Shown in pieces: positions 1-10,226 of a DNA stretch of 64,000 nucleotides. The notes under the pieces were generated by a model that ran no database searches, had not been told where the DNA came from, and saw only the letters and a list, made by a program, of their open reading frames with translations. The translations under genes and the position numbers were made by a program. The stretch is from contig OOIN01000047.1 of NCBI GenBank assembly GCA_900323505.1, forward strand, positions 434,001-498,000, read 5' to 3'. This DNA comes from Ustilago trichophora. Its lineage: Eukaryota; Basidiomycota; Ustilaginomycetes; Ustilaginales; Ustilaginaceae. Numbering within the stretch: position 1 is the stretch's first letter; every line of letters starts with the position of its first letter.

Positions 1-9
1 GATGTGTTT

Positions 10-2463
10 TTACAGGGCCCAGATCTTGACCACGCTGTCTCTGCCACCGGAAACAGCGTATCGATCCATGTAGCGCAGTCTCTCGACCGGCGAAGTATGA
101 CCGTTGAGCGTCAGAGAGCCATGCTGGAGCGTGGTGCGGTTAAAGATCTTGACCCCGTTCTCGCCTGTGGCTGCCAGAATCTTGCGCGAGTCAAACTGCA
201 ACGCTGTCACCGGGTGATCGTAGCGGATGGTATCCGAGATGCTTCCCATGCGCAGATCCCAGATGCGCATCGACTTGTCCAAGCTTCCCGAGATGATGTG
301 GTGCTCATCAAATTGCAGACAAGTGACGGGAGCCGTGTGACCGAGCAAAGTGCGATGCGCCTGTCCCGTACGCATATCCCACATGCGCACTCCACCGTCG
401 CCCGATCCGCTCGCCAGCGCATAGCCCCAGAATTGGACTCCTCCCACAAAGTCTTGGTACATCTCCCAGCTGCCATCGGCGTACGGTGGTGTCGGGTATG
501 CAAACGCTCCAGAGAGGTTATTGAGCACCGAGAACGAGTCACGCGAGCTCAGATCCGGTCTCGTGGGTCCCAAGATGGCCGAAGAAGATGCCTTGCGCGA
601 CGGCGATTCGGGGAATCCAAACTCGGACTGCGAAATGGCCTGCGACGAAGTCGGATTCGAGATGGCCCACAAAATATCCATGGTCAGCACGCACTGGCCC
701 GTGTTCAGATCCCACTGACGCAGCGTCTTGTCCGAAGCACCCGTCACGAGACAATTGTCGTCAAAGTACAATGCGGTCACCGATTTGCTGTGTCCTTCCA
801 GACTCTTGACGCACGGGTCAAACTCATCGCGCACCTCTTCATCGTCGTCATCGCCTACGGTGGTGTCGCCGTCGCGGATCTTGATGCTGTCCAAGCTCTC
901 GTCGCCTGCAAACATGGCATTGCGGTTCGGATCGGGCGACTTTCTTCGTGGCGCGAGCTCTCCAGATGCTGTCATGGTGAGGCGCGCCTCAAAGTTTTCC
1001 ACCTTGGTGAGATCCCAGATGCGAATCGTGTTGTCGGTGCCACCGCTGATGCATACCTCGTCCTCCACTTGCAGACACTTGACTACTCCCGTGTGACCGC
1101 GCAATCGGCCCACCTCATCACCCGAGGCCAAGTCCCAAACGCGCACCGTCTCATCCAGCGACGCCGAGACCAAGGTTCCATAAGGCTCTGTGAAGTCGAG
1201 CGATGTGATCGGAGCCGAGTGATCCGCCAGCGTCATGAAAGCCACGCCGGATGGCAGCTCGTCGTGTTCTGAGGGCATAAAGAGAGGTCCCTTGCGTCGG
1301 CGGCTGTTGCTTTGGCTGGAGGTCGCGCCCGAAGCAGCTGCGTTGGCTGCAGCTGCAGGCCCGCCTGGCATGGCGCGCAGATGCTTCTGTACGGCCAGAA
1401 GCTCTCCTACACCCTCGTGCTCGTCGTTCAGCTCGAGCTCTTCCTCTCGCAAACCGAGCAACTTTTTGTTGAGGCCCGCCTTGATCTTTTCGAGCACCTT
1501 GATCTTGGCATCGACGGCAGCCAGCTCGGAATCAATGAGCGAACGCCTGACGCCTACATCGTCCTGCTCGCGCTCAATCTCTCGCAACTGCCTTTCGAGT
1601 TCTTCCAATTCGATCACCGAGGTACGTGTACCATCTTTTCCCCTCGACAAGATGCGGCTCGCCTGATTTCTGCGTGCATGACGCTGCTCGCGTGCCTGAA
1701 AAGCCGATACTGGCTCGCTTTCCACGCCCTCCACCATTAGACCACGCGCCTTATCGCCCATGGCTTTAAGACCGAGCTTGGTTGGGCCTTCAGGTCCATC
1801 TTCGAATCCGCTTGCAATGGCACGAACCCGCCTGCGCCGTTGACGACCTTCGGTGGAGCTGGGTATAGTAGCTTGGAAGCCACGGAGAAGCGAGACGGAA
1901 GGTTCCGACTTGGATCTTGGGCCTTCGATGGCGGCTCTTGGCCCCGTCTGATTTGCATCTAGATCGAGATCCTGGGCAGCAGTAGCAAGAATGCGATCGC
2001 TCTCCTCGAGCACAAAGAGCTCGTGCGATGTGATGCCGTTCATCGGTCCACGCCCAATGCCAGACTGGATGAGAGAGCCACCGATGCGAACAAGGGAGCG
2101 CGCCGGACTGGTGATGGAGAAGCCCGGAGTGAGAAGAAGCCGTGCTCGTCGCTGACCATCGGGGGTGAGGCCGAGGGCAGTGTTGGAATTGGTGACGGCT
2201 GCCATCATGCGTGTGGTCATGAGCTGTGGCGCAACATCGGAAAGCAGACGGCCTGCCTCGTTGTGAGCGCTAGCCCCGTTGGAGCCGAGATAGGGCGAGC
2301 CTGGAGCGAAAGGCTGAAGATAGGCTTTTGTCGAGTTGATGGCGCCAGAGAGGGTGTCGCGGATGGATGCTGAGGATGGAAGGCTAGAGCTGGCCTCACC
2401 GGCTCGCCTGTCGGCACCGAGCAACGGACTGTAGCTCATTTCTCGCCTTTTGCAAAGGTTCAA
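10..2463 (-). CDS. MDV1: WD40 mitochondrial division protein, Mdv1/Caf4 type
   Basis: Adaptor that links the outer-membrane protein Fis1 to the dynamin Dnm1 during mitochondrial (and probably peroxisomal) fission. The 817-residue reading frame has a long N-terminal region, a charged coiled coil at about residues 280-350 (ELEELERQLREIEREQ and following heptads), and a C-terminal seven-bladed WD40 propeller from about residue 415 to the end. WD repeats are clear, for example SGGTDNTIRIWDL, SGSGDGGVRMWDM and SGSLDKSMRIWDLR, and the last blade closes at the C-terminus with SVVKIWAL. An insertion of roughly 80 residues lies between the third and fourth clear repeats. This N-terminus, coiled coil and WD40 order is the Mdv1/CafA family plan. 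A second Met at residue 9 (codon start 2439) is an equally plausible start. The gene is complete; its stop codon is only 9 bases from the window edge. Other WD40 coiled-coil proteins are possible but fit less well. Confidence 0.9.
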   Translation of the reverse strand: MNLCKRREMSYSPLLGADRRAGEASSSLPSSASIRDTLSGAINSTKAYLQPFAPGSPYLGSNGASAHNEAGRLLSDVAPQLMTTRMMAAVTNSNTALGLTPDGQRRARLLLTPGFSITSPARSLVRIGGSLIQSGIGRGPMNGITSHELFVLEESDRILATAAQDLDLDANQTGPRAAIEGPRSKSEPSVSLLRGFQATIPSSTEGRQRRRRVRAIASGFEDGPEGPTKLGLKAMGDKARGLMVEGVESEPVSAFQAREQRHARRNQASRILSRGKDGTRTSVIELEELERQLREIEREQDDVGVRRSLIDSELAAVDAKIKVLEKIKAGLNKKLLGLREEELELNDEHEGVGELLAVQKHLRAMPGGPAAAANAAASGATSSQSNSRRRKGPLFMPSEHDELPSGVAFMTLADHSAPITSLDFTEPYGTLVSASLDETVRVWDLASGDEVGRLRGHTGVVKCLQVEDEVCISGGTDNTIRIWDLTKVENFEARLTMTASGELAPRRKSPDPNRNAMFAGDESLDSIKIRDGDTTVGDDDDEEVRDEFDPCVKSLEGHSKSVTALYFDDNCLVTGASDKTLRQWDLNTGQCVLTMDILWAISNPTSSQAISQSEFGFPESPSRKASSSAILGPTRPDLSSRDSFSVLNNLSGAFAYPTPPYADGSWEMYQDFVGGVQFWGYALASGSGDGGVRMWDMRTGQAHRTLLGHTAPVTCLQFDEHHIISGSLDKSMRIWDLRMGSISDTIRYDHPVTALQFDSRKILAATGENGVKIFNRTTLQHGSLTLNGHTSPVERLRYMDRYAVSGGRDSVVKIWAL

Positions 2464-3352
2464 AGCGGTTGGAAAACAAGCTTTCGGTTGTCGTGCTGGA
2501 AATGCTTGGACTTGAGCAGAAACGATGAATAGGGCGATGTGGGTCTGTTATTTGCAGCGTGGGCTCCGAAGAAACACTGATTCTAGGCCGAGATCGAGAC
2601 CGAGACCGAGACTGAGCAGAAGCAGAATGGATGCGACAAGGTTTCGGCAAGCTCGATTCAGCTTGGCGCCGAGATTGGCAGAGCAAAGCGTGCAGTGTGG
2701 GCGGTGGTGAAAGAAAGCCTTGGAAGTGTGCTTGTACGGTGTGATGATCAAAGGGGACAGAAAGCTCCGTGCCTGAACGGGGTGGGACAAAGCAAAGCGG
2801 GGTGGCTTGTGTAAAACCTTGTGCTGCGCTCAGATCTGAGACGAGCTCGGTTGCTAGGCAAATTGCATGCAAGGGCAGGCGCAAAGACTGAGATGGTGGT
2901 TGAACGCGTTGGGAAGAAGAGATTGCGCTCATCACTTCTTGTCAACGGCGGCGCTCTCTCCACTCAGCACGAAGAGACACAGAACCGGGCGACCGAAAAA
3001 AGCGAGACTTGAGACCGGCAAGCAACCGAATTGCCCGATTTTTGTCTTCTCGCACAGACACGCGCCTTACTGTATTTTACTGTACAAGCCCTCTCTCTTG
3101 CTGTTATCACATTTTCCTATTATCACAGCGGGCAAGTGCGGGCAGCTCTGATGTCACTTTCTGTCACTCAAACTCACACTCTCTCGCTTTAACGACTCCC
3201 GAAAGCGCCTTTTTGTGGGCGGCGTTTCGGTGTGATGAACAAGAAGAGAGAAAGTTCTTCAACGCCTCACTGCGCGGATGATCCTATGTACTGTACGGTG
3301 TACTGTACTATAGTCATAAGCTCGCACGCTTTGTTGCTCATCGATCGACAGT

Positions 3353-3389
<37 letters not shown>

Positions 3390-3398
3390 CGCTCGCTC
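3353..3398. repeat. (TGCT)n microsatellite grading into CGCT
   Basis: About nine tandem TTGC units followed by a few CTCG units; simple-sequence repeat in noncoding DNA. Confidence 0.9.
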
Positions 3399-3606
3399 AA
3401 TCGCTCCATCGCTCCGTCGCACAAAAGGCCCAATGATGAGTTTGGTGGGCCTCGGTTGGTTTCATTGACCACGCTGGCCCAATGGTCTATCTAGACACTT
3501 TTGAGACTCGCTCAATGCTACAGCAGTAAGATGCTGCGCCATGTCGACATGCTCAAAGGTGAAAGGCCCCTTTTTGGTTGGTTCAAGAAGGCTTTTCGCA
3601 CGGTTG

Positions 3607-3648
3607 ACGCGTGACAAGGAATCGTGGCGTTGTCCATTTACGCGAAAA
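3607..3648. promoter_or_regulatory. MCB-like boxes upstream of the KEN-box gene
   Basis: ACGCGT at 3607-3612 and ACGCGAAAA at 3640-3648 resemble the MluI cell-cycle box and SCB/MCB hybrids bound by MBF/SBF in other fungi. They lie about 440-480 bases before the ATG at 4085. A lone ACGCGT is expected about 15 times in a window this size, so this is suggestive only. Confidence 0.3.
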
Positions 3649-4084
3649 TCTCGAAAGCCTGACACGCTTTTGGCTGGTACTGTACACAGGCAGCCAAAGC
3701 CCAAACTCGCTGAACGGGCCAGAAGATGTGATTTCTAGGCAAAAAGCTCGGACCCTTGGGTTGGGTCAGGATCATGAGTGGGCACAGGAAGCAGCCACTC
3801 TTGCGTTTCTTCTGGCTCAAGAGCAAATGAGGGTTCTGTCTAGAACGCTCAGCCAACGCTTCTCTGTGCAACCTTTCAAGTGACATTCTTTGACTTCCTG
3901 TCATCCTTTCATAGCGCACAAGAGTCTCTTATCTTCCTCCTCTTAACCGACTCTGGACCCGACCCATCCCATTCTTCTCCCATCGCTCTCCGTCTCTGCT
4001 CACAACACCTCGTCCAGCGACTCATCGTCGACGGAACTTATTCGGGGGCTTTGATTCACCACCGCTTGAACAAACGCTGCCATT

Positions 4085-4819
4085 ATGCCCCTCACTAGAG
4101 CCATCTCGGCACGCTTGCGGTCCAGCTCGCACCGACAGTCCGCGCCTGACAATCAGAACGAGGACGTGATGATGCTCAAAAGCCAGGCAAAGGCAGCAGC
4201 AGCCAACCTCGATGCTGGTCTGGGTCGTACTCTGGTTGCCGGCGCTCTGGCCCAACTCAACGTTGAGAATTCGAGCAAAGGCTCATCTTCGCAGTCGACC
4301 AGCTCTTCAGCTTCCACCACCACCTCGACCCCTTCACGACCGAGGTACATGCGAGGCAGCAGTCGATTCTCGTCTCGCTCTTCCATCTCGTCTCGGCGTT
4401 CCATGTTGGGCAGCTCGGAATTTGGCGATTCGTCTGACGACGAGAACGACAGTCAGAGCAGCTCACGCAGGCTGGGTGGATGCGTCTCTCGTCCTTCTGT
4501 TACCAATCAGCCGGACGATAGCAACAAGGAGAATGTGGCCCCCTTCCGATGTACATCCCTAGATGTACTCGAGAGCGAGGCACGAGATGCTCAAGAGGAA
4601 GATGCCATTCGTCGGACCACCGTCCGATCTCGACGTAGCAGCCTCATGGAGCGACAGACTTTTACACCATCCTCAACGCAGCATAGCCGTCTTAGCCGAA
4701 GCTCGACTACAACCGACCTTTCCAACAAGAACAACAAGAACAACAACACCACTTTAGGTAAGTTTCTGATGCCTCTTGCTCGCATACATATACACGCTCG
4801 TCTTGCAGCCTTTGGCTAG
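4085..4819 (+). CDS. Small Ser-rich protein with a KEN box, function unknown
   Basis: I do not recognise the family. The unspliced frame codes 244 residues. A 51-base GT..AG intron (4758-4808, donor GTAAGT, acceptor CTTGCAG) is likely, giving about 227 residues with a tiny 11-base last exon. The intron is a multiple of three and has no in-frame stop, so a retained form keeps the same ending. A second acceptor at 4851 would give a slightly different C-terminus. The protein is basic and serine-rich. Its one clear motif is a KEN box inside SNKENVAPF near residue 145, the degron read by APC/C-Cdh1. A short conserved-looking Ala/Leu segment (AGLGRTLVAGALAQLNV) lies near residues 43-60. It sits just upstream of CDC6 in the same orientation, and both have MCB-like promoter boxes, so a cell-cycle role is a reasonable but unproven guess. 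Confidence 0.6.
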   Translation: MPLTRAISARLRSSSHRQSAPDNQNEDVMMLKSQAKAAAANLDAGLGRTLVAGALAQLNVENSSKGSSSQSTSSSASTTTSTPSRPRYMRGSSRFSSRSSISSRRSMLGSSEFGDSSDDENDSQSSSRRLGGCVSRPSVTNQPDDSNKENVAPFRCTSLDVLESEARDAQEEDAIRRTTVRSRRSSLMERQTFTPSSTQHSRLSRSSTTTDLSNKNNKNNNTTLGKFLMPLARIHIHARLAAFG

Positions 4820-5281
4820 ATAGATACTTTGAGTGACTGCACCATCTGCAGCCTCGATCGATTGGCTGCAGCCTCTTTTTTGAGCGAAAAAGAAACCAAA
4901 ACTCCACTCTCCACAGTCACAAATTTCGAGATTCGAGATGTGTCTCTCACAGTCTCTCTCTCTAGTGTCACACATACACTCACGACGCGCCAATTTACGC
5001 GTCCACATACTGTAATTCAGGCTTGCGCGGTTCGCTGCTCATTTACGCGAGAGGCAGGCGCCAGAGCAGAGCAGTCATATCAAAAGACAGGCAGTTGGCT
5101 GACCCTTGTTCTTTGTTTGTCTTCGTCTTCTTGCTTTCTACAACATCTTGATCCTTGTCCAATCTCTGTCTCAACTCCATTCCACATATACCCTGCTCCA
5201 TCATCGACATTCCTTGATCCACAATACCCCTTTGGATACCCTACCACGCATCTTTCTCTTGCCATCGTGTCAGCTCACAAC
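4820..5281 (+). other. CDC6: CDC6 promoter and leader
   Basis: The CDC6 reading frame stays open upstream to 4829, but this stretch reads as C/T-rich leader: CTCTCTCT tracts and low protein complexity. The first sensible ATG is at 5282. An MCB-like cluster lies within it. Confidence 0.6.
4985..5050. promoter_or_regulatory. MCB-like cluster upstream of CDC6
   Basis: ACGCGC (4985-4990), ACGCGT (4997-5002) and ACGCGA (5045-5050) fall within 66 bases, about 235-300 bases before the ATG. In fission yeast the orthologue cdc18 is activated at G1/S by MBF through ACGCGT boxes. Clustering makes these more credible than isolated copies. Confidence 0.45.
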
Positions 5282-7742
5282 ATGCCCAGAACGCCTTCTT
5301 CTTCTTCAAGGCGATTGACACGCACCTCTTCAGATCAGTACATCTTCAGCTCATCACCCAGCACCTCTCGCGCCGTCTCCGAGACCACCCCCACTCGCCG
5401 ACCTTCAACTCTGTCTGCATCAGGCAGGAAACGATCCCGCAACGATATCGAGTTGGACGTCCATGACGCTACATTGCCAGCCAGCCCACTTTCTCGTTTG
5501 CGACTCGAGACGCCCACAGCCCGTCGAAGCCACTCGCACAACCTCGACAGCCCCAGTTCAGCCCGTTTCGCCCCTGCTCTCCTCACTCCTGACCAAGATT
5601 CCACTTCCTACTTCCCAGCCTCGTCTCAGGAATCCGCAGAGAGCTCCCTCTTTGACACACACAGTATCGCCGAGAGCTCCTCGGCTCCCACCTCTTCCTG
5701 CTCTTCCGATCGGGATGTCTCTCCTCCGATCGATGTTGCTATGCTCAAGTCTGCCGACAATCAAAAATACTCTAGTGTCTATGCCCACGCTCGGGCACTG
5801 CTGCGATACGCGGCTGGTGTTGACCCAGCAGAGACCGAAGCAGGTCTCACCATCACCAACGCCGCCGTCACCAAGCTCGGCGGCCACCACGTCAAGGTAG
5901 TCGGTCGCGAATCCGAGCGCGTTGCCATTCAGCTCTTCCTACACCAGACGTTTGGGCTCTTTGCCGACGCCCCGCAGCGAGCTAGCAACCTCAACGTTGA
6001 GCTCGACGGTGATGCTGAAGCTGCATGCCTCTACGTCTGCGGCTTGCCCGGTACCGGAAAGACAGCACTGGTTCGATCGGTCCTAAACACTTTGTCCGAG
6101 TCCGCCTCCTGCTCGTCTGCTCCCCGAGTCGCATTCGTCAATTGCATGACACTGAGCCACCCTCGCCTCATCTTTGGCAAAGTTCTACAAGCGCTTGGCT
6201 CCAACGCTGCCGAGGGACAGTCAGACTCTGTTGCCGAGCAGGCTCTTTCTACGCTGATTCGACAAGGCAACCAGCGCATCCTCATCGTCCTTGACGAGAT
6301 GGATCATCTTCTACAGAGCCGAGCACACCAAAACATCCTCTACAAGATCTTTTCCTGGACTACCAACTGCAACGCGGGGTTGACAAGCGGCGCCCGTGGA
6401 GGTCCTGCTTGCAGCCTTATCGGCATCGCCAACTCGCTCGATCTTACCGAGCGATTTGTTCCCTTGCTCGCCAGCAAAGGTGCTTCGCCTGCTTTGCTCC
6501 ACTTCCGACCGTTCGAAGCCAACGAGATCGTATCGGTTATCCGAGACCGACTTTCCGGCTTGCACGAGCAATACGATGAGGTCCAAGTCCAAGTCGAGGA
6601 ATCGCACCAAGGTCGATCGAGCGTAGCGCTTGGCCCCCAAGACTCTCTGGCACTCTTTACGCCAACGGCGGTCGAGCTGCTTGCTAAAAAGATCGCCGGT
6701 GCAACGGGTGATTTGCGAAAGGCGCTCGATGCTGCCCGTCTCGCTGTCGAGTTGGTCGAGAGCGAGCAGCGTAAGAAAGCGCTTGCGCAGGTCGAAGCTG
6801 AGCGCGTCAAGGCTCTCAGCGCTGCTGCGACGAGCGCGCTCAATCCAGGCGAGACTGCAGATGCTGCCGCGCCAGCTGACATGGAAACGAACGAGATGGT
6901 CGACGTCGAGCAGCACAAGCCCTCCAACGCGGCTGCAATCCGAGCCAAGCTCCTTCGCCATTTTACCCCATCCACTGCGCCCAAAGTGGGCCCCGCTCAG
7001 ATCCTCAAAGTCCTCACATCCGTTCTTGGTTCCCCCAACCTTTCCAAGGTTCGCAGTCTTGGCGTGCACCCCAAGCTCGTTCTGCTATCCATTCTCATTG
7101 CACAGGCGCGCTCTGAGCAAGGGCTCGGCGTTCTCGGCAGTAGTGCCTCGTCTTCCACATTCACCTCGTCCAGTGTGACTTCGATCAACTCGTCGTCGTC
7201 AGCAACGCGCATCGCCGATGTGGAATCGACCTATCACGCCATCCTCAAGCAAGAAAATGGATTGTTTAGCCCTTTGGAAGGGTCTGAATTGCTAGGAGTG
7301 TTTGACATGCTCGAAGTGAATGGTGTCATTCGAGTCTCTTCCGAGCTTGAAACCTTGTCGTCGTCGTCGTCGTCGTCGTCGTCTCGGAGCCTCTTTAGGT
7401 ACAGTGATGATGACGAGCAGTGTTAGTCCGAGTGGAAAGCGTGCAGCCAAGAAACAGTTGTTGGCGAGTAGCAAGTTGGTTTATCTTGCCATGTCTGCTG
7501 ATGACGTACAGCGTGGGATTTGCACTTCGGCTCCAGGATCGTCGTCAATGTCGACGATTGCGACGAATGGGTCGAGTACAGGCACGGTTGCTGTGGCAGA
7601 GACCATTGCAAGGGTATATGCAAGGGAAAAGGATCGTGCGGTTAAGGCTAAGGTGTATCACAGTATTGCTCAGGAGAATGCCCGAATTAGACAGGAAGAG
7701 TTGGGAGGTGGTAGAATGGGTGTTCCCGTTGGAAGCTTTTAA
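5282..7742 (+). CDS. CDC6: Replication licensing ATPase Cdc6/Cdc18 (C-terminus via short intron or frameshift)
   Basis: AAA+ protein that joins ORC at origins and loads the MCM helicase in G1. From the ATG at 5282 there is a disordered N-terminus with several S/T-P sites (TPTR is a CDK-type site). Then come Walker A GLPGTGKT near residue 253, Walker B IVLDEMD near 334, sensor 1 GIANSLDLTER near 380, sensor 2 GDLRKALDAA near 476 and a winged-helix domain to about residue 700. The first frame stops at 7426, right after a serine run. The typical Cdc6 end seems to continue in another frame (KRAAKKQLLASSKLVYLAMS and on to 7742). A 28-base GT..AG segment, 7399-7426, joins them in frame to about 810 residues, but that is unusually short for an intron. 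A base error or a true indel is the alternative. The serine run is encoded by a (TCG)n repeat. If no joining occurs the CDS is 5282-7426, 714 residues. Confidence 0.9.
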
Positions 7743-8100
7743 AAAAAAAAAAAAGTAGAGTGTATTTTGGGTTTTGGGTTTTGGGTTTGCATTCACTCTG
7801 GTCTCTAAAAAGATCTCTTTGTCATGTCTTCCTCTTTCGCATTGCTACTGTATCTTTTGATTCATATAAACCGTTCCCACAAAACATCTTGATCACAACC
7901 CAAAATTTTATAACCGTCCACAACCTCTTTCTTCCTGTGTGTTTTTTCGTGCGTTTCCATGTCCTCAATGCTCTCAATTCCCCCCTCTCTCTCAAGGGTT
8001 TTCGGACGCACTTGAGTCAACACTTAATGTATAAAAAGAAAAAGTGCATTGCAAGAAAGAAAAAGAACCCCAGGAACAAAGATCCTCATCGACCAAAGCT
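7743..8100. other. Convergent intergenic region CDC6 / PNO1
   Basis: 3' flanks of two converging genes. It holds a 14-A run starting at the CDC6 stop and three tandem TTTTGGG units at 7765-7788. No gene seen. Confidence 0.6.
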
Positions 8101-9084
8101 TTAAGCGCGCTGTCTCTGTCTAGCGCCAATAGTCTTAAGATTGGCATAAACCTTACCTGGAGGACTGCCCCTAATCAAAGCCACGACGGCGTCTCTGGCG
8201 ATCTTGATGTTTGCAAAGTTTCCCAAGATGTGAATCTTTGTGTCGGCAATTACCAATCTGGTTCTGCTTGCGTTTTCGATTGCAAACCTGGTTCTACCGT
8301 CTTTACCTGCGATTCGACCGATAGCTCTAGAGAGGTTATCTCCTTGCAAAGTTTTCACGTCCTTGATCTCGAAAGTGTCTACAAATAGGTCGTCCATTCG
8401 TAGTAGGGCGATTGCGTCATCGGCTTCGAATCCGAGGGCGAAGGCTTTGACGAAATCGGCACCCTTTTGAAGACTTCCTTGTTCCGAAGTGTAACGGGAG
8501 GATTTGAGCTCTACGCATTTCTTGGCTACATTCATTCGAACTTGAAGTTGGGCCATTTCGACGAGGGGTGTGTAGATCTTGTGCCATTCGTTTTTGAGAG
8601 GCGTGAGACGGTGTGGGGGGATGGGGATTTTGCGAAGTTGACCTTTAGCTACGGCGGTGAGAGAAGAAGCTGCCGTAGAGGAGAGAGGGGCAAACGAAGG
8701 TTTACTGCTGCTCGAAGAAGAGCTGGTGGCATCGGTAGGACCGGCAGCAGTGATAGCTGCAGATGTGGAAGAAGCACCAATCATAAGATCATCATCGTCG
8801 TCGTCCTGCATGGCATCAGTGCCAGAGGCAGCAGTCTGAAACGTCTCATCGGCAAGTTCAACATCTTCATCATCATCCGAACCCTCCATACCGAAAGGCT
8901 TGCTGTGCTTGAGAACTACCGAATCATCTTCGGCATCCTCGATGATGGTGGTGGCGCTCTTCTTGGGGGTACCAACGAGACCAGCTTTGGCCGAAGCTTT
9001 CTTGGTCATCGACTTGGCCGCACCACTCGAAGAAGAAGAAGAAGAAGCGGCAGCGGACTGCTTGCTCGAAGAACTGGCAACCAT
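8101..9084 (-). CDS. PNO1: KH-domain ribosome assembly factor Pno1 (Dim2/Rrp20)
   Basis: RNA-binding factor of the 90S and pre-40S particles in nucleolus and cytoplasm. It binds the 3' end of 18S rRNA, works with the dimethylase Dim1 and restrains Nob1 cleavage at site D. The 327-residue protein has a low-complexity Ser/Ala/Asp N-terminus of about 135 residues, then the full Pno1 core: LKNEWHKIYTPLVEMAQLQV, a degenerate first KH region with FEADDAIALLRMDDLFVDTF, and the C-terminal KH domain with LSRAIGRIAGKDGRTRFAIE, where the GxxG-like loop is IAGKDGR. It ends NLKTIGARQRQRA. Budding yeast Pno1 has 274 residues; the extra length is all in the N-terminus. The start is set by the first Met, followed directly by the acidic/Ser-rich tract. 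Nothing suggests an intron. Confidence 0.96.
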   Translation of the reverse strand: MVASSSSKQSAAASSSSSSSGAAKSMTKKASAKAGLVGTPKKSATTIIEDAEDDSVVLKHSKPFGMEGSDDDEDVELADETFQTAASGTDAMQDDDDDDLMIGASSTSAAITAAGPTDATSSSSSSSKPSFAPLSSTAASSLTAVAKGQLRKIPIPPHRLTPLKNEWHKIYTPLVEMAQLQVRMNVAKKCVELKSSRYTSEQGSLQKGADFVKAFALGFEADDAIALLRMDDLFVDTFEIKDVKTLQGDNLSRAIGRIAGKDGRTRFAIENASRTRLVIADTKIHILGNFANIKIARDAVVALIRGSPPGKVYANLKTIGARQRQRA

Positions 9085-10226
9085 TTTTTGTTCTCGTCTG
9101 TGTTTCGAGAGACGGCAATGATGTGATGGTTTTGATGAGTCTTCTCCTTTGCGAATTGCGAATCGCCTACGAGCTGAGCAGACTTGGAGACTTGCTACGC
9201 TTCGAGGATGAAGAGCCTGACCTAGATGGCAATTTCAAGCCTAGAAATGAAGATCCGAATGTACGAGATGCGAGGTGAGGTGCGAGAGGGCTGAGATGGT
9301 ATAGGTCGTAGTGTGGTTTAGCAAAGATGGTAATAGGGTCAATAAAAAAAGAAGCAGCGTTGTTGAGAGAGAGAGGGGGGTCAGAAAAAAATTCGCGCTT
9401 CCACAGACGTGCATGCAATTTCAGAAAAACTTGGGCAGGCGTCAGAGCAGTGTCTTTGTTATTCGTGGATTTGCGAAATCAAAAATTTCCAAGCAAACCC
9501 TGAGTGGATGCGAAAATTTACCTTTGTTAGGCCGAAATTCGCGCGTCTCACTCAAACTCACCAATCCTCAGCTGGACCCGAGACGATTCTGTTGACGTTT
9601 TCAAACAGCAGCAGCACACATAGTGTACATAGTGTACACACACACAAGTCAAGCTTGTTCCAGAAACAAGAAACGTGGATAGAGCCGGCGTGCAACCTGA
9701 AGAATGAGATTCGACAGAATCATGGACAGAGAACAGATCATGGTACAGATCGTGTGTGGGTGTGAGTGTGTGTGTGTGCGAGTTGGAGGGTGATCATCGC
9801 TGTGCGGCGCAGCTTTACAGGCGCGGGCGCAACGTTAAAAGTAGAAGAAGAGTTTTGCTGCTGGTGAAGGCGCAGGTGTGACCAGGATATGCGCGAGTAG
9901 GTGAAGGAGACCGTCTTGGGACCCGATGAGAAGAGGAAAACAAATATAAACAACAGGGACGGCGCGGGGGGACCCGAATTAGGATATGGTACAACGCATC
10001 ACGAACAAAAGGCAAAAAAAGAACAATGAAGGGGGAAAAGGAAGACTGAGCCCGCTGCGCAACACGGGCAATCAGCTTCGACGGTTCCTAAACGGGCGTG
10101 CGCTGGCATGCAAGAGCCTGGCCTGTGTCACCAAACTGTACGCCGCGCTGCATCACTCGCCACACAAGATGATCTTTTGGTTTGATTTGAGAGGGGAGGA
10201 AAAGGGTATGATGAAAACGAAGACGT
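9085..10226. other. Intergenic region, PNO1 promoter and PAB1 3' flank
   Basis: About 1.1 kb with no convincing protein. It includes a GT-rich microsatellite near 9750-9780 and purine-rich stretches. Both flanking genes are on the minus strand, so this carries the PNO1 promoter and the PAB1 3' UTR. Confidence 0.55.

Larger units (their letters stand above)
2464..4084. other. Divergent intergenic region, MDV1 / KEN-box gene
   Basis: No convincing protein. It holds the two divergent promoters, a tetranucleotide tract near 3353-3398, several TACTGTAC-type motifs (about 3078, 3288, 3302, 3678) and two MCB-like boxes near 3607-3648. Confidence 0.6.

Noticed and set aside
4..1272. 422-residue open frame on the plus strand
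   Set aside because: Antisense of the MDV1 WD40 region; no domain and the minus-strand product is certain.
4829..5281. 151-codon N-terminal extension of CDC6
   Set aside because: Reads through promoter-like MCB cluster and leader; real family N-terminus starts at 5282.
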